From positions 130,426 through 194,425 of the forward strand of contig RDEW01000071.1 of NCBI GenBank assembly GCA_011109175.1: 64,000 bases of DNA. Reading direction: 5' to 3'. The notes below the pieces were generated by a model. The model saw only the letters and a program-made list of their open reading frames with translations, was not told the origin of the DNA and made no database searches. Numbering within the stretch: the stretch's first letter is position 1; the number at the start of each line of letters is the position of its first letter. The DNA comes from Dicyema japonicum. Lineage: Eukaryota > Dicyemida > Rhombozoa > Dicyemidae. Positions 32,507 through 43,020 of the stretch are shown one piece after another. The translations under genes and the position numbers were made by a program.

Positions 32507-33818
32507 ATGAGTGAGGAAATGATGAACCACGCAGTGACGACCAAGAACGGGGATTAAACTTAGCTTTCCTAGACAGCATCCTAAAGAAGCTCGCCAACAA
32601 CTCAACAACATATAGAGAACTAAAAAGAATAATTGCCTTTAAAAGAAGCGAAAGGACCTCGTGCATTCTCATTAAGCGGACAAATGATGGACGGATTCAG
32701 GTGACTCTCTGGGCTGACATTGAAGGTCAAGAACAGAAAAATTCGCCCCAGTTTAATGATGACGCAGATATTCCGATGGCCAAATGTCCAAATGGGGGAC
32801 CTGACTGGCATATGCCAACACCGTTCTGAATCGAAGGGCTACTATCTGTGCGTGAATCCATACCACTACAATCTCAAAAATACCGATAAGGGTATTCTCA
32901 GCATTTTGATTAATAAATTGATTATTTAACGCATCAATAGGAGACTCTAAAGAACAACTGAATAACTGCAATGAGAGCTACTGCGATGATGAGAACCGTA
33001 AAAGGTTTTTTCCCTACTTGAGACCGTGGGATGCAATCCCGGATAAATATAGAAACCACCGAATGTTCAGAATTCTATTTGAATATTACGTCGTAGCTAT
33101 GAATACACGTATTTATGACTTTAATGGCAGTGGAGTTCTCTTGGGCTAGATGTACGTACTTGGAATTCACAAGTCAACATGGAGATCAGTTTGATGCTGA
33201 CTTGGTGTACAACAGCGTGATTGTGGATAATACAAACGTCTGTTTTGATCAAAGGTCATTTCACCTTGGAAAGATCAGTAACTCAAATAGACACAAGAAG
33301 ACGGAGCATTCTTTGTAAGATGTTGTTTGATCTCAGAAAATTCGTGGAAGGCGGTATCAAGCTCGTGAAGAACTCCCTCGAGTCTTACAGCGTCATCTGC
33401 AAGTCAGCAATCCCGTTGTTCCTGCAAGGTCAGTTCACACAAGTAGGCGACTATGTCGTCAGATTGGCACCCAATACCTGCATTGAGGTTGTCGAAGGAG
33501 TGATTCGTAGGTCTTCAACTTCCGCAAATTGTTCGATGTCACTTTGGAGGAAATCATCGAGAAACCTGGTCGGGTTCATTCTCATTTCAGAAATTTCTAT
33601 TTCCAGTTTAACAACGATGAGTAAGAGACTGTGTACGGTTGTTCTGAGCTTTAATAAAGGATGGGGTAATGGTTACAAGAGGAACCACGTGCATGAATCT
33701 CCATGTTGGATTATGGTCTATATTTGACTTTACTTAGATTGAATTTGGGGTCGGCTTTTCGTTTATAAATCTTATTTTGGAAAATTTAGAAAATATCAAA
33801 CGTGAACGAATGTTGTAA
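32507..33818 (+). CDS. SMAD transcription factor (MH1 + MH2), eight exons
   Basis: Exons: 32507-32700, 32726-32891, 32941-33108, 33131-33314, 33337-33487, 33511-33568, 33591-33715, 33738-33818 (introns 25, 49, 22, 22, 23, 22, 22 nt). All junction phases agree, giving about 375 aa. MH1: LAFLDSILKKLANNSTTY, CILIKRTNDGRIQV, FRWPNV, YYLCVNPYHY (zinc and DNA-binding end). MH2: SWARCTYLEF, FHLGKISNSNR, KFVEGGIKLV, SYSVICKSAI, CTVVLSFNKGWGNGYKR, SPCWI. SMADs relay TGF-beta/BMP receptor signals to DNA. The C-terminus ends in ...KRERML without the SSxS site of receptor-regulated SMADs, so it may be a co-SMAD, an inhibitory SMAD or a diverged form. One G missing in the run at about 32549-32552 links the ATG frame to MH1; there is no other disruption. 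Confidence 0.93.
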
Positions 33819-34069
33819 TAAATTGTTACTTTTATTTGTTTATAAACCTTTTTGTAACAGTTCGTTAGCCTCACAAGGTTACGGACCAGTGGGTTCTTGA
33901 AGGGACTCGTCAAGAACTCTTCTTGAATCCCGAATTTGTAAGAATTTAGGAGTGTGGCCGTGTAACTATGAAAAATTAGTCATAAGTCTTACACGTGCTT
34001 GTGTGGGTTAAGGGAGGAACGTCGGGCAAAGGTGAGGTCACAACTCAGAAGGCATTTACAAAACTGCAC
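33819..34069. other. Spacer, no gene seen
   Basis: No supported feature; CACGTG at 33992. Confidence 0.3.
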
Positions 34070-34320
34070 TTTTAAGCAGAGCCATATTAACTATCGCTCC
34101 CCCAGGCATGACACGCACGTACTTATCGTAGAGGGGGAACCAAGGAATGCTCTTCACTTTTTTTCCTTTTTGTTTGGTGTATGTCCTTTATAGACGATTG
34201 GGTTCCGCAGTGAAATGTTCACTGAGATACGTGGAACCTTAACCAGAATTTACAGCAGCGAGGTTCAACTAGGGCCATCAGGCTTCTTGCCCGGCACTCG
34301 TTACACTGCCCCAATCGGCA
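34070..34320 (-). mobile_element. Diverged SINE-A copy
   Basis: On the plus strand it shows GAGCCATATTAACTATCGCTC, ACCAAGGAATGCTCTTCAC, GACGATTGGGTTCCGCAGTG, ACGTGGAACCTTAACCAG and ACAGCAGCGAGGTTC in the order of the minus-oriented SINE-A at 51.2 kb. The B box is mutated. Confidence 0.6.
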
Positions 34321-34852
34321 TGTCAAATTTATAAATCTGATAATTTTGTCCAAAAACTGTCCTAATCTTGTTCTGCAATGTTTTTCACTTGTTCGCTTAT
34401 GCGGATCATCTAAATTCGTCAGAATGGTCGGACTTGTGTGCCAAAATACTAAATATAACCCCAATCGAATGGCCTTTCGAGATCTCAGGAATCTGACGAT
34501 GGAACGCATGCTCATCAGAGAAAAATGAGACTCCATCAGAATGTTGGTAATCGTTTTCTAGAAATATTTCTTTACGACTTTTTTTTCAATTTTAAAGATT
34601 TTCGCATTGGCCTCTTTTTTAGCTCAAACCCAAAGTTTTTAGATTTCTGACGTTTCTTGAGTAGACTAACTGATCTCAGCTTTCAGAGCAATCTACAACT
34701 TTACTAATTTGATTTTGCTTAATTTATAAAAAAAGTGCAACAGTACAGTTCTAAATACAGTAAAGTCCCTTAAATTTTTTTTTTTTAATAATAAAAATTT
34801 TTTTTGACTTTCAAATGGTTTTATTATAAAATGAATAAAAATTAAATTAAGG
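34321..34852. other. Spacer, no gene seen
   Basis: AT-rich; open frames here have no recognised domain. Confidence 0.3.
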
Positions 34853-35850
34853 CATCTGAATGGCCATGCTATTTCCCCTAACAATAGCCAACGAGATACG
34901 TTCTCGGAACCAACCAGTCTTTCGCGGATCCTTGGTCACAGCTTGAATCATGGAGCCGATCTTACGAACCAACTCATCTGCTTGGGGGCCAAGGATTCCT
35001 GACGTTTCCACCGCGAATGGAACAAAAAGATACTCCTCCGAAATTCTCTGGTACTTCCTCCTCTTTCGTTCCTCGGCCTGCTTCGAAGCATGTCCTGGGT
35101 TCGAAGCAGAAGCAACCAAATTAGACGGGAATAAGTATCAACACACGTCCAGATCAGGTTTCGTCCGTTGGCGAATGGAAAAGTCGTCATCCCATCAGGG
35201 CGTTTTCCATCGTTTCGGGAAAGACCAGCAGGTTCTAACAGGCAATGGTGTCCAGCAGAGGCAAGGGAATTCTTTAATGTCATGTTAAGACAGGAGTGCC
35301 TGAAGAAACGACCCGCACTCATCTTGCATGACAAGGGATGATAACCAAAAGGATCGATCCAACGTCCACAGCGGCATTTTCTTTCGGCACACAATTTAAG
35401 ACCAAGACGAAGCGAGGTAGCTATTCTCACAGCCTCATCATCCAACAGGTTTCCAATTTCGGCAGATGGATAAGCGTTCATCCAGGCCCCCGTCGAGTGA
35501 CAACTGGCTGTTTTGAGGCAGGCAAGCCTTCTTACATCTTACGTCTTTTCAAGGGACTCTTTCTTCTTTTCGAAGACACACAACAAATAGGACTTTTGCT
35601 TATCACAATTGGCCGGAGCATTCAGGTACAAATTCATCCATTCATCCCAGGCTCCCGAAGGCGTCAGCGGTACGTTTAGTCCGGAAGTAGAGTGAAGGAC
35701 CGTATCCACTAAACGCCTTGACGAGCCGAACAAATATAAATAGGCGCCCAAAGCAACGTCCGAAGGAAGAGAAAGACCCAAACCACGCAGGCTACAGGGA
35801 GTGAGGCCTGTAACCATCCGAAATCATCAAAACGAACATTAAGAATGGAC
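34853..35850 (-). pseudogene. C-terminal half of a PHD/RT/REL non-LTR element
   Basis: From 35850 down: FDDFGWLQASLPV, GLGLSLPSDVALGAYLYLF, LGLKLCAERKCRCG (zinc-ribbon-like CxCG), YHPLSCKMSAGRFFRHSCLN, LEPAGLSRNDGKRPDGMTTF (the PD of a PD-(D/E)xK nuclease), VPFAVETSGILGPQADELV and RERISLAIVRGNS. The domain order is the same as at 57.1-57.9 and 59.9-60.6 kb. Only a few frame changes separate the blocks, so it is relatively young, but the RT is missing. Confidence 0.75.
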
Positions 35851-35878
35851 CCCATCGTTGACCGGATATCCATATCAA

Positions 35879-36044
35879 TTAACGATAGAAGGTCTTTTTC
35901 GGCGTAGCATGGGGATCCCCGTAGAATAAAAAGGAGTTTTGGGAAGGAGACAATTCTTCAGCATAAAAAAGGCGTCCCTTAAATTGGCCCAAAATTGTTC
36001 CTGAACTATTTGTGAATTTGGCCAATTTGAGAATTTGAAACATC
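35879..36044 (-). CDS. Unidentified 54-aa protein candidate
   Basis: The ATG at 36044 opens a frame starting MFQILKLAKFTNSSGTILG, then FKGRLFYAEELSPSQ and FYGDPHATPKKTFYR, stop at 35879. Composition and the basic, proline-containing end look like a small conserved (perhaps mitochondrial) protein, but I could not name it. It lies between two transposon pieces and could also be part of one. Confidence 0.35.
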
Positions 36045-36097
36045 TGGGTACTTTTTTTTAATTTTAATTTAAAAACCAAGAATTACCGACAAAACAA

Positions 36098-36126
36098 AGG
36101 AAAGTAGGGGCCGTCAGGTAATCCCG
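36098..36126. repeat. Strong GC hairpin at the end of a LINE fragment
   Basis: GGGGCCGTCAGGTAATCC, then CGGCCCC forms a 7-bp GC stem around an 11-nt loop, at the 3' end of the minus-strand Jockey-like fragment to its right. Confidence 0.5.
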
Positions 36127-37170
36127 GCCCCCTTGAGCAGCCGCCTCATCTTTTTTCGGTGTTCCTTCCGAGTGCCGACACACTTCCTGTATGGACGAAT
36201 CACTTTTCGGAAATTTAGGGGTTTTGGCTGAGCTCCAATTCTCCTCTCGAGTTCCTCGAACGAGGTTGGTTTTAATGACGAGGAGGAGGATCTTTGTAGA
36301 ATTTTCGTTACTGTCTCTTGGAAGGAGTTTAATTTCTTTAGGTTGGTGTGGGATATGTTAGTACCCCATGCCGCGCAGCAGTAACTGATTGACGGAAGTA
36401 TATTGGTGGTAGAGATGATCTACTGTTGAATGGAACCATCTCTTGCAGTATCCAAGTAGCGTTTTTACGAAGTTTAATTTTCTCTGGGAAGAGGAGATTA
36501 TGCTGCTCACATATTTGCTGAAGGTCATTAGTGGGTCATATGTGACCCCTATTATTTTAATTGAATTTGTAAAGGGGGTTGTTATTCCATTTAGGGGAAA
36601 TGAAGGCGCCGAGTTAGTCAATCTTCTATTGGAAGTAAAGATCATAGAACACGACTTTTCAGGACTTGTGTAGTTGGTTCCTCGTAAGCCAACAGTTCAG
36701 GTTATCCAGTGAATCTTGTAAGCGGGTACCCGCTGTGTGGATGCACTGACTCTTGCTCATAGTATTAAGTCGTTGATGTAATCAAAGAATAGGGTATTGT
36801 CGCAGCTGTAAGAAGGCATGTCGTTCGTGAATAGGTTGAATAGAATGGGAGACAGGGGGATCCTTGCGGGACCCGTTCGGTAGAAATTTAGTGATTGAAG
36901 ATGTGGAATGGGAGATTACTTTTCCTCTCAGATCTTCATAGTGAGCAGTTTCCTCGGTATTGAGTCAAAACCCTTATGTATGTCAATGGAACACATAATG
37001 GTCTTTTGATGCCAAGGCCTTCCTTGATGAAATTTGTCAGGCAGGTAAGGTGGGTAGTTGTGGAACGAGCCTTCTTAAATCCATGTTGGAAGGAAGGATA
37101 CGTCTGGGAGGTAAGGTTTAATCTGATTGAGAATGAGTTTATCCAGGATTTTGGAGGTGGCACACAGGAG
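36100..37170 (-). pseudogene. Jockey-like LINE reverse transcriptase fragment
   Basis: From 37163 down the minus strand reads PSFQHGFKKARSTTTHLTCL (RT fingers; QHGF...RSTT), further pieces in shifted frames, then NSIKIIGVTYDPLMTFSKYV (the GV-YD--LTF--H motif after the RT core) and KLNFVKTLLG. Motifs B and C are only faintly visible around 36860-36800. Degraded. Confidence 0.62.
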
Positions 37171-37329
37171 GGATATTAGTCTATACGAAGCTAATGAGTC
37201 CTTCGACCGTCCAGGTTCTAGGTAAAATTTTTAGTTTGAAATTTTGATTTTTAATAAAATTATTAAAAAGATTAGTAAAAATAAATTTTTTAATAATGTG
37301 TGGCCAATTTAAGAGTTGACCAATTAAAG

Positions 37330-37743
37330 AAACTTCACTGACACGTTCCAGCAGAACCTTCATCCGACCAAAGGACGTTGTCCGCGGAGTTGAAGTAGAT
37401 TCCAGAACTCTTCACCAAGGAACGAATTGTCTCCAGGTGGAATGAATAGATGGATCCTTTTGAATTCCTTCAATTAATTCTGAGAGAAAAGTAAGAGAAA
37501 TCTTTAATCAATTAACCATATGGAAACACGTGGTCTAAATATGCTTTAAAATTGTCTAACCTGCCTCAGATACCAATAGAGATCAAACGAATCAGATAGG
37601 TTTCGACGACGTAACGCCTGAGTGTGAACAGACATCCCAGGTTCATGAGGAGAGACAGATTTCATATTATTTTCCTTTAAAATTAGAACTTTGAGTTTAT
37701 TCTCATTATATTCAGGGAAAATGTAAATTTCTGTGAATGTCAT
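37330..37743 (-). CDS. Unidentified spliced host gene candidate
   Basis: The ATG at 37743 opens MTFTEIYIFPEYNENKLKVL, then ALRRRNLSDSFDLYWYLRQ. At the end of this exon a 26-nt GT-AG segment (GTTAGACAATT...ATATTTAG) joins TTCFHM. A further intron of 37-49 nt with a pyrimidine-rich 3' end (TTTCTCTCAG or ...GAAG) leads into FIPPGDNSFLGEEFWNLL. The frames stay open through these junctions and codon use is not AT-driven, so a real gene is likely. No family recognised; the 3' boundary is uncertain. Confidence 0.4.
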
Positions 37744-38089
37744 AATATTTATTAAATTATTTTTCTAGGAATTTCTGTTTTAGCAGATTGTTTTCAACTG
37801 TAGAGCTGGTCACGTGCCTCTTGTATAAAATACCAAAAAACTGAATGACTCTGGTTCGAGGAACTTTAAAAATTTATCTTGGGGTCACACGTGTAGGATT
37901 ATAGTTAGCGTGACTCGTTTGTTTACCAACACCGGAAGCCACAAGAAAGCTGATAGAGTATGTCCAATCAAGTGAACCAGAGGTGTCCTGATTTCCTACG
38001 GGTTGTCTTAGAATTAACCTCCTTTAAAGAGAAAGGAGGTGGTTGTTTGCGATAAATGGCTTTCGGATTTGAAATTCAACTGAACTCCC
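37744..38089. other. Spacer, no gene seen
   Basis: CACGTG at 37811 and 37888; nothing else supported. Confidence 0.3.
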
Positions 38090-38350
38090 AAATTAAGGAA
38101 TAATCTCAAATATGGTGATCTTGTATTTCCAATGTCTCTCGAGTCCGTCAAATGGGTCATATTTACGAGAAGGAAGACATGGCCTTCACCCATGATGAGA
38201 CAAAGTAGACATTTGTGGATTAGATCTACGTTAAACGGTCAAAGATGAGGGACAGTTGAACTAACATACCTCGAAAGGAATGGACTGTTCATTGGAGGTA
38301 CGTCACCACCTCAACCGTATTTAACTCAAAACAGTCATGATTTTGAGCAG
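38090..38350. repeat. Dispersed repeat shared with 9.2-9.4 kb
   Basis: See the entry at 9235: shared ACGAGAAGGAAGAC-like block and following sequence. Family unknown. Confidence 0.35.
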
Positions 38351-38579
38351 AGATGACGCTGAAGGATCAAAAAAGGAATTATTCTATATTCTAATAGCCT
38401 TCACCACCCATTGGCAAAGACATTCTGTTTCCCCTGACAAATTCCAGAGAAATTTTTTGCAACAACCACTCGGTTTCCCGACGTTCGTTACTCGCTTTCG
38501 ATTCATGGACCCGAGGGATCTTAGAAAAGAGACCGTCTTGGGCCAAAAGGCTCTGGTCACACGACAACTTTCTACAAAT

Positions 38580-39250
38580 ATTAATTTATTATGCTGATTT
38601 GGTGTACAACACCCAAAAACTCGGATCGTTACTTGGCGATTCTGAAGATATCACACGACGAAAGATATTGGCCACAATAGAACTTAAAAAATACAATCCA
38701 TTCTGATGAGAAAGAATCAAATTTTTACTAAGATGCGATTACGATTATAATGGATTTGTCCGACCAGTCCTCATGTACAACGCAGGTACTTGGGAACATC
38801 AAAGAAAGACATGGAACAACTCGACTCGTTTCACAGAGGCCAACTAAGAAAACTCATTGGACACTCTTGGCCAAAGAAAATCTCAAACGATAAATTATAC
38901 AGACTGACTGATTGTCCAACAATAAGTCTGAACGTACTTGAAGCCCGCTGGCGCCTTTTTGGACATATTTTACTGATGGGTAAAGAAATACCATGCAATG
39001 CCACCATAAGAGAATTTTTCGTCCATACTGTATCTTCTACATTCAGAGGACGTCCAATAAGTTGTCTTTCCAAAACACTTGAAGAGGATTATGCTGTAAT
39101 CGGGAGCCGACTTATGGATGCAGACGATCTGGACGAAATCAGGAGACGAGCACGACGACGAAAAAGATGGAGAAGGTTACCGGCAAGAATAACATGGCAC
39201 AAGCGAAACCATAAACAGTGTCTACTGGTAACGCGAATGGGCTCTAACTA
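38580..39250 (+). pseudogene. C-terminal fragment of the RTE-like LINE
   Basis: Frames contain LGSLLGDSEDITRRKILA, FVRPVLMYNAGTW, QLDSFHRGQLRKLIGHSW, ARWRLFGHILLM, FRGRPISCLSKTL and DADDLDEIRRRARRRKRWRR. They follow the order of the LINE at 1.4-4.4 kb after its YADD. SINE-B lies directly downstream. Confidence 0.75.
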
Positions 39251-39261
39251 ACTAGTTATTT

Positions 39262-39525
39262 ATTTATTAACCCCGGATACACCGAGAAAAAAGTTAAAGT
39301 AAACAACTAATTAAGTGTATCCAGTTTCCACTTCTACAGAAACAGAGTCCATCCGGAATCAACATAAAGGGTAAAAGACGTCCATAGTTGCAGAAACCCC
39401 TCCAGTGGAGTGGGGGAAAGCAAATGATCCTTTTTCCTGCCGACCAGGCACTGGGCGCCACCTGTCCAGGTGGATCACATGACGCCACTCTAGGAGAAAC
39501 AGACAAACAAACTAGAGCTTAAACC
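39262..39525 (-). mobile_element. SINE-B copy
   Basis: Plus-strand view: TTTATTTATTAACCCCGGAT, ACACCGAGAAAAAAGTTAAA, CTAATTAAGTGTATCCAG, then TCCATCCGGAATCAACATAA, CCCTCCAGTGGAGTGGGGGA and GGCGCCACCTGTCCAGGTGG. Very close to 49123-49463 and 13236-13515; the (AATA) tail is at the left, so the element is on the minus strand. Confidence 0.85.
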
Positions 39526-40509
39526 AATTGATTATGCATTGTTACACTTAATGATTCTCTGAAAATCAAAAACTTGTAATTAAGCTTCATTGAGTGTTAT
39601 AATACTGTTAATCAGTAAACGTTAACCAATTTTTATTCAAAAACATCTTATTATGTAACAAGACAATCAGTGTGCTGTCATCTGAGGAATAATTCATGTG
39701 AGAACCATGTGGTAGTTTCACAGACATTCCATTGGGTGGGGAAAAAGAGGGGGATGTAAGAATGAGTAACAGCTAACTCCTGTAAGAGGAGGAGGGTGAT
39801 TGATTTCCATCGATTCGGATGGGAAGCTGCAATACTAATTGGATTAAGATGCCAATTTCCTTAGAAGTGACTCTCAGACTTTTGATTCTCTCCACAAACG
39901 TAGTAATATTCGAAGATGTTTTATAAAAAATGTAAAAAATCTTGATTTATCCTCATAAAATTCAATTCGACATATGGAAATTTCATAGAATATTTTTACA
40001 TGCGTTTGATATCTCAACCACAAAGTAACCACCACTGCCCATGCTAGAGATAGCTTTTAAATACTATTGGATGACAAAATTCACTAGAAATCAGCTTCAC
40101 ACGTGTCATTCTTAAAGAGTGCAATTCTTATGGGAATCTTGACCTACATGAAAAGTCCAATTAAAATGTCCAGTTGAACCACGTTATGTGTCTCAACTCC
40201 GAAATATCAACAAGTCACAATCCCCACGTAAATCATTCGAGAAGATCTGAGCCACAATTCTACAGGAGGATAGAAAATTCCATTAAAAGGTCAAGGATAG
40301 AACAACATCCTAAAAGTCCCAAAATATAAATTGTACCACAAAGATCCTAAAGTCAACCAAATATCGTGACTAGTCAATAAAATTAGCCTCAAAGTGAAAC
40401 CACGAGAGAATTATCTAAATTAAGAGATCCCGTAATCTCCAAAAAATAAATTAAAATTCCTAAATAAGCCCTAAAGCCACAGAATAAACATATTATAACC
40501 TAATATTAA
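39526..40509. other. Intergenic, no gene seen
   Basis: No supported coding frame. CACGTG at 40100. Very AT-rich at 40390-40510, the 3' flank of SCAMP. Confidence 0.35.
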
Positions 40510-41547
40510 TCAATTAATTAAGCCACCAATCCCGAATGATCTCAGACTTCCCAGCCCGTCCATTGACGCCAGTTCATCCTTAGCACGGTAAGCTGTGGCC
40601 CCCATTGTCCTATAATGTCTGTGAACCTACGAATCAGTCAACCCACCACCTTGAAGAGCACGTAAAACTGGAGACCGACTAACATCGAGAGCATAAGAGC
40701 ACAACATATAGTCATAATCCGACAGGCTGTGATGAGCTAATCACTACGAATCCGTTAATCCAACCACTAAAATCACTCCGTGAAATTACCTGGTAGCCCC
40801 TCCGGGATCCCCAAGGCCATGACAATGGTGATCAAAATCTGGAAGCCGAAAGTGAAAAAGAAAAAAAAGAAAGAAAGCGACGAATCAACCCGGAACGCTT
40901 TATAGACGGACCTGTACCACGTGATGAACGAAATTGGCGGAAAAAACACAAAAATCACGATGGAGAGGCCGAAGGAGATGGAGTTATTCTGGGTCTGGAG
41001 TTGATCGAGAAGACTGCGAGACAACTGATCACGTTGAAGAAGAGGATAAATAAATAAGCTAATCTAAAATCCCTGGGGGTACCAACCTATCCAGCTGAAG
41101 TAGACAAGTTTCATGGTCCACTGAAAGTCCAAGGGGATGTCCGCGGCGATGTTGTGGTAGAAACACTTGTGACACCACGGGATGGGAGGCCAGTTGTTAA
41201 TGGGACGACTACTTCCCATTTGCTGGTTTAACTGTCGCTCCTTCTCCTGTAGTTGAGCAGCCTTCCTCTCCAGTTCCTGGTAACGGTTGTCATTCACTTT
41301 GGTATCTTGGATAAGTGGGGAGGATTTCACAGGTTCCTGAGTGAGAACAGGGTTGTACTCGCTGTAGGAGAAGGGGGAGTTGTGAAGATGCTAAGGTAAG
41401 GAAAATCTTGGAGTACCGAGGATGCTGGGATAGAAGGAAGGAAGAATGGACTCCTGTGGGATGTTCTTGGCAGCTTCAGCCTTCAAATAACCGATATAAT
41501 GCTTACTTTTGCTATTTCTGGTCAGCGAAAGGGTTGAAATCGCCCAT
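40510..41547 (-). CDS. SCAMP: Secretory carrier-associated membrane protein (SCAMP)
   Basis: The ATG at 41547 opens MGDFNPFADQ with the NPF-type motif of SCAMPs. Introns: 41506-41481 (26 nt), 41416-41391 (26), 41086-41059 (28), 40789-40767 (23), 40649-40627 (23). Landmarks in order: coiled-coil YQELERKAAQLQEKERQL, NNWPPIPW, CFYHNIAADIPLDFQ, WIAYLFILFFNVISCLAVF, SISFGLSIVIF, the SCAMP signature WYRSVYKAFRVDSS, then two more hydrophobic spans and VHRHYRTMGAT. SCAMPs are four-span proteins of post-Golgi recycling vesicles. Frame changes near 41510 (A run), 41375 (C run), 40990, 40800 (G run) and 40720 (G pair) are single-base and mostly in runs, so probable sequencing errors. The symbol is the family name; the paralogue is undetermined. 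Confidence 0.92.
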
Positions 41548-41622
41548 AAGATAACAAAGTTTAAGTAGATTAAATTATTTAATATTATTTAATAATTTTA
41601 ATTTTTATAAAAATTTAATACT
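41548..41622. promoter_or_regulatory. 75-bp bidirectional promoter between SCAMP and TEX261
   Basis: Only 75 bp separate the two divergent start codons. The interval is almost pure A+T (for example TTAAATTATTTAATATTATT) with no CACGTG, CCAAT or GC box. It must contain both 5' UTRs and any core promoter elements. That it is a promoter is inference from position. Confidence 0.6.
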
Positions 41623-42241
41623 ATGCTCGTGGAGGTTGTCTCTTTCATAGGAATAGTTGTCATTTTCTTGGCCGTCATCCTTTCCACAGGTACAAGTTTT
41701 TCACGAGGCAGTAATCACTCTGGCGTACGTCAGCGATTATGCTGAGGACAACTCATCCTTCGTAAAATCGATTATCAACGTGCTGCTGGCTGTATTGGTC
41801 GTTTTTTACCCTAGATTGCCTTCGTTTCGAACATAATATTATTGTTCCATAATAATTTCTCCTTTTTATTCTGTCTGGTCGGGATCGCCACTAACATCCT
41901 TTACTACCTCGTCACGAATTCGCCGGATTACCCTGTCATCCGAGTCAATAGTCCAGAAATCATCTTTTCCATTGGTTATTTTTCACGTTTATTGCAGTTT
42001 TCACGTGTATTAACTGCTTTGTGTATATTTATGTAGATTTTGAAGATGCATCATTTGTCCAGGTATAAATCTGTCATGAGTTTAGCATGTGACTGTCATG
42101 GTGGTAACTTGCTGGATGGTCCCATTGATGTTGTTGATTTCTGTCATTTTGGAGTCTGACTGTCTCCCCACGACGATTCCCAACAAAAAGTCAACATTTA
42201 GTATGAGGGATCTGCTGGATTGGGTCACTCGTAGATTCTGA
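41623..42241 (+). CDS. TEX261: TEX261/SVP26 family Golgi-ER membrane protein
   Basis: Exons: 41623-41689, 41712-41791, 41815-41974, 41998-42062, 42086-42241 (introns 22, 23, 23, 23 nt). All phases agree with no frame errors, giving 175 aa (human about 196). Several hydrophobic spans match the family: EVVSFIGIVVIFLAVILST, ITLAYVSDYAEDNSSFVKSI, NFSFLFCLVGIATNILYYLV, NSPEIIFSI and TVMVVTCWMVPLMLLISVI. SVP26/TEX261 is a COPII-associated cargo adaptor for type II Golgi enzymes. It is head-to-head with SCAMP, another trafficking protein, and may be co-expressed from the shared 75-bp region. Confidence 0.9.
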
Positions 42242-42380
42242 ATATTTGATAATTTTATTTGTGAAAATATTGACTCAATGTTTTGTCTTGCTGTGAAGAT
42301 ATCCATAGGGGATTTTTGGAGGGCCTTTAGTCATCTCCTTAGGAGACCTCTCAGTGTGGTTTTGTTTTCTTAGAAAATTT

Positions 42381-42633
42381 TTAGACATAATTCCGTTTAT
42401 TGGTGTCGTCCTGGAAGTCTTCACGCATTTCTTGAGCATGAAAGGTCAAGATGTCTATTATACCTGACGGTACCATTGCATCGGCACTTGTGAGTCTGGT
42501 ATTTCTTCAATCCAAGTTTTATGGAGATATCAATGCGGACAATCATCGTCAAGGTGGGTCCCAACGCTTCCGATTGAGAGCGGATTGACCCAATCACCAC
42601 TTCCATCTCAACTGCACCACTACTTTCGTCCAT
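42381..42633 (-). CDS. Unidentified short protein, convergent with TEX261
   Basis: The ATG at 42633 opens MDESSGAVEMEVVIGSIRSQ, then LTMIVRIDISIKLGLKKYQT. A 19-nt GT-AG segment (42473-42455) would join it to ILTFHAQEMREDFQDD and a stop at 42381. Alternating hydrophobic strands then a polar helix faintly recall a COMM-type fold, but this is too weak to name. It may be only the last exons of a longer gene. Confidence 0.35.
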
Positions 42634-43020
42634 AGAAATCTTGTAGTCAGCTATCCTCCCCTTTTATTGGAGATATTTTTTAGAAAGTCAATTTTTAGGA
42701 ATTTTTTAGTGGTCGATTAGGTTCCGGGTTCACATGAGATTACTTTTAAAGGACTATAAAAATGAGATCAAATAATTAACAAATAATTAATTATGTCACC
42801 AAAATTATGCTGAACCAGTAAATTATAATAATTAAATTCCATTATAAATGCATGTGCGGCTAAAAACGAAATCTTTGTTTGTTAAATATTCTTTTAGCTC
42901 TTCCTTTGGTACACACAAGTTAAAGAAATAATAGTGGTCAAATAGATTTCCTTAAATGTGTTCAGTGAGTATTTACTGACCAGTAAGGCCCACAAAAATT
43001 ACTGAATTTTGCTGTGAAGA
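42634..43020. other. Spacer, no gene seen
   Basis: AT-rich, no supported feature. Confidence 0.3.
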
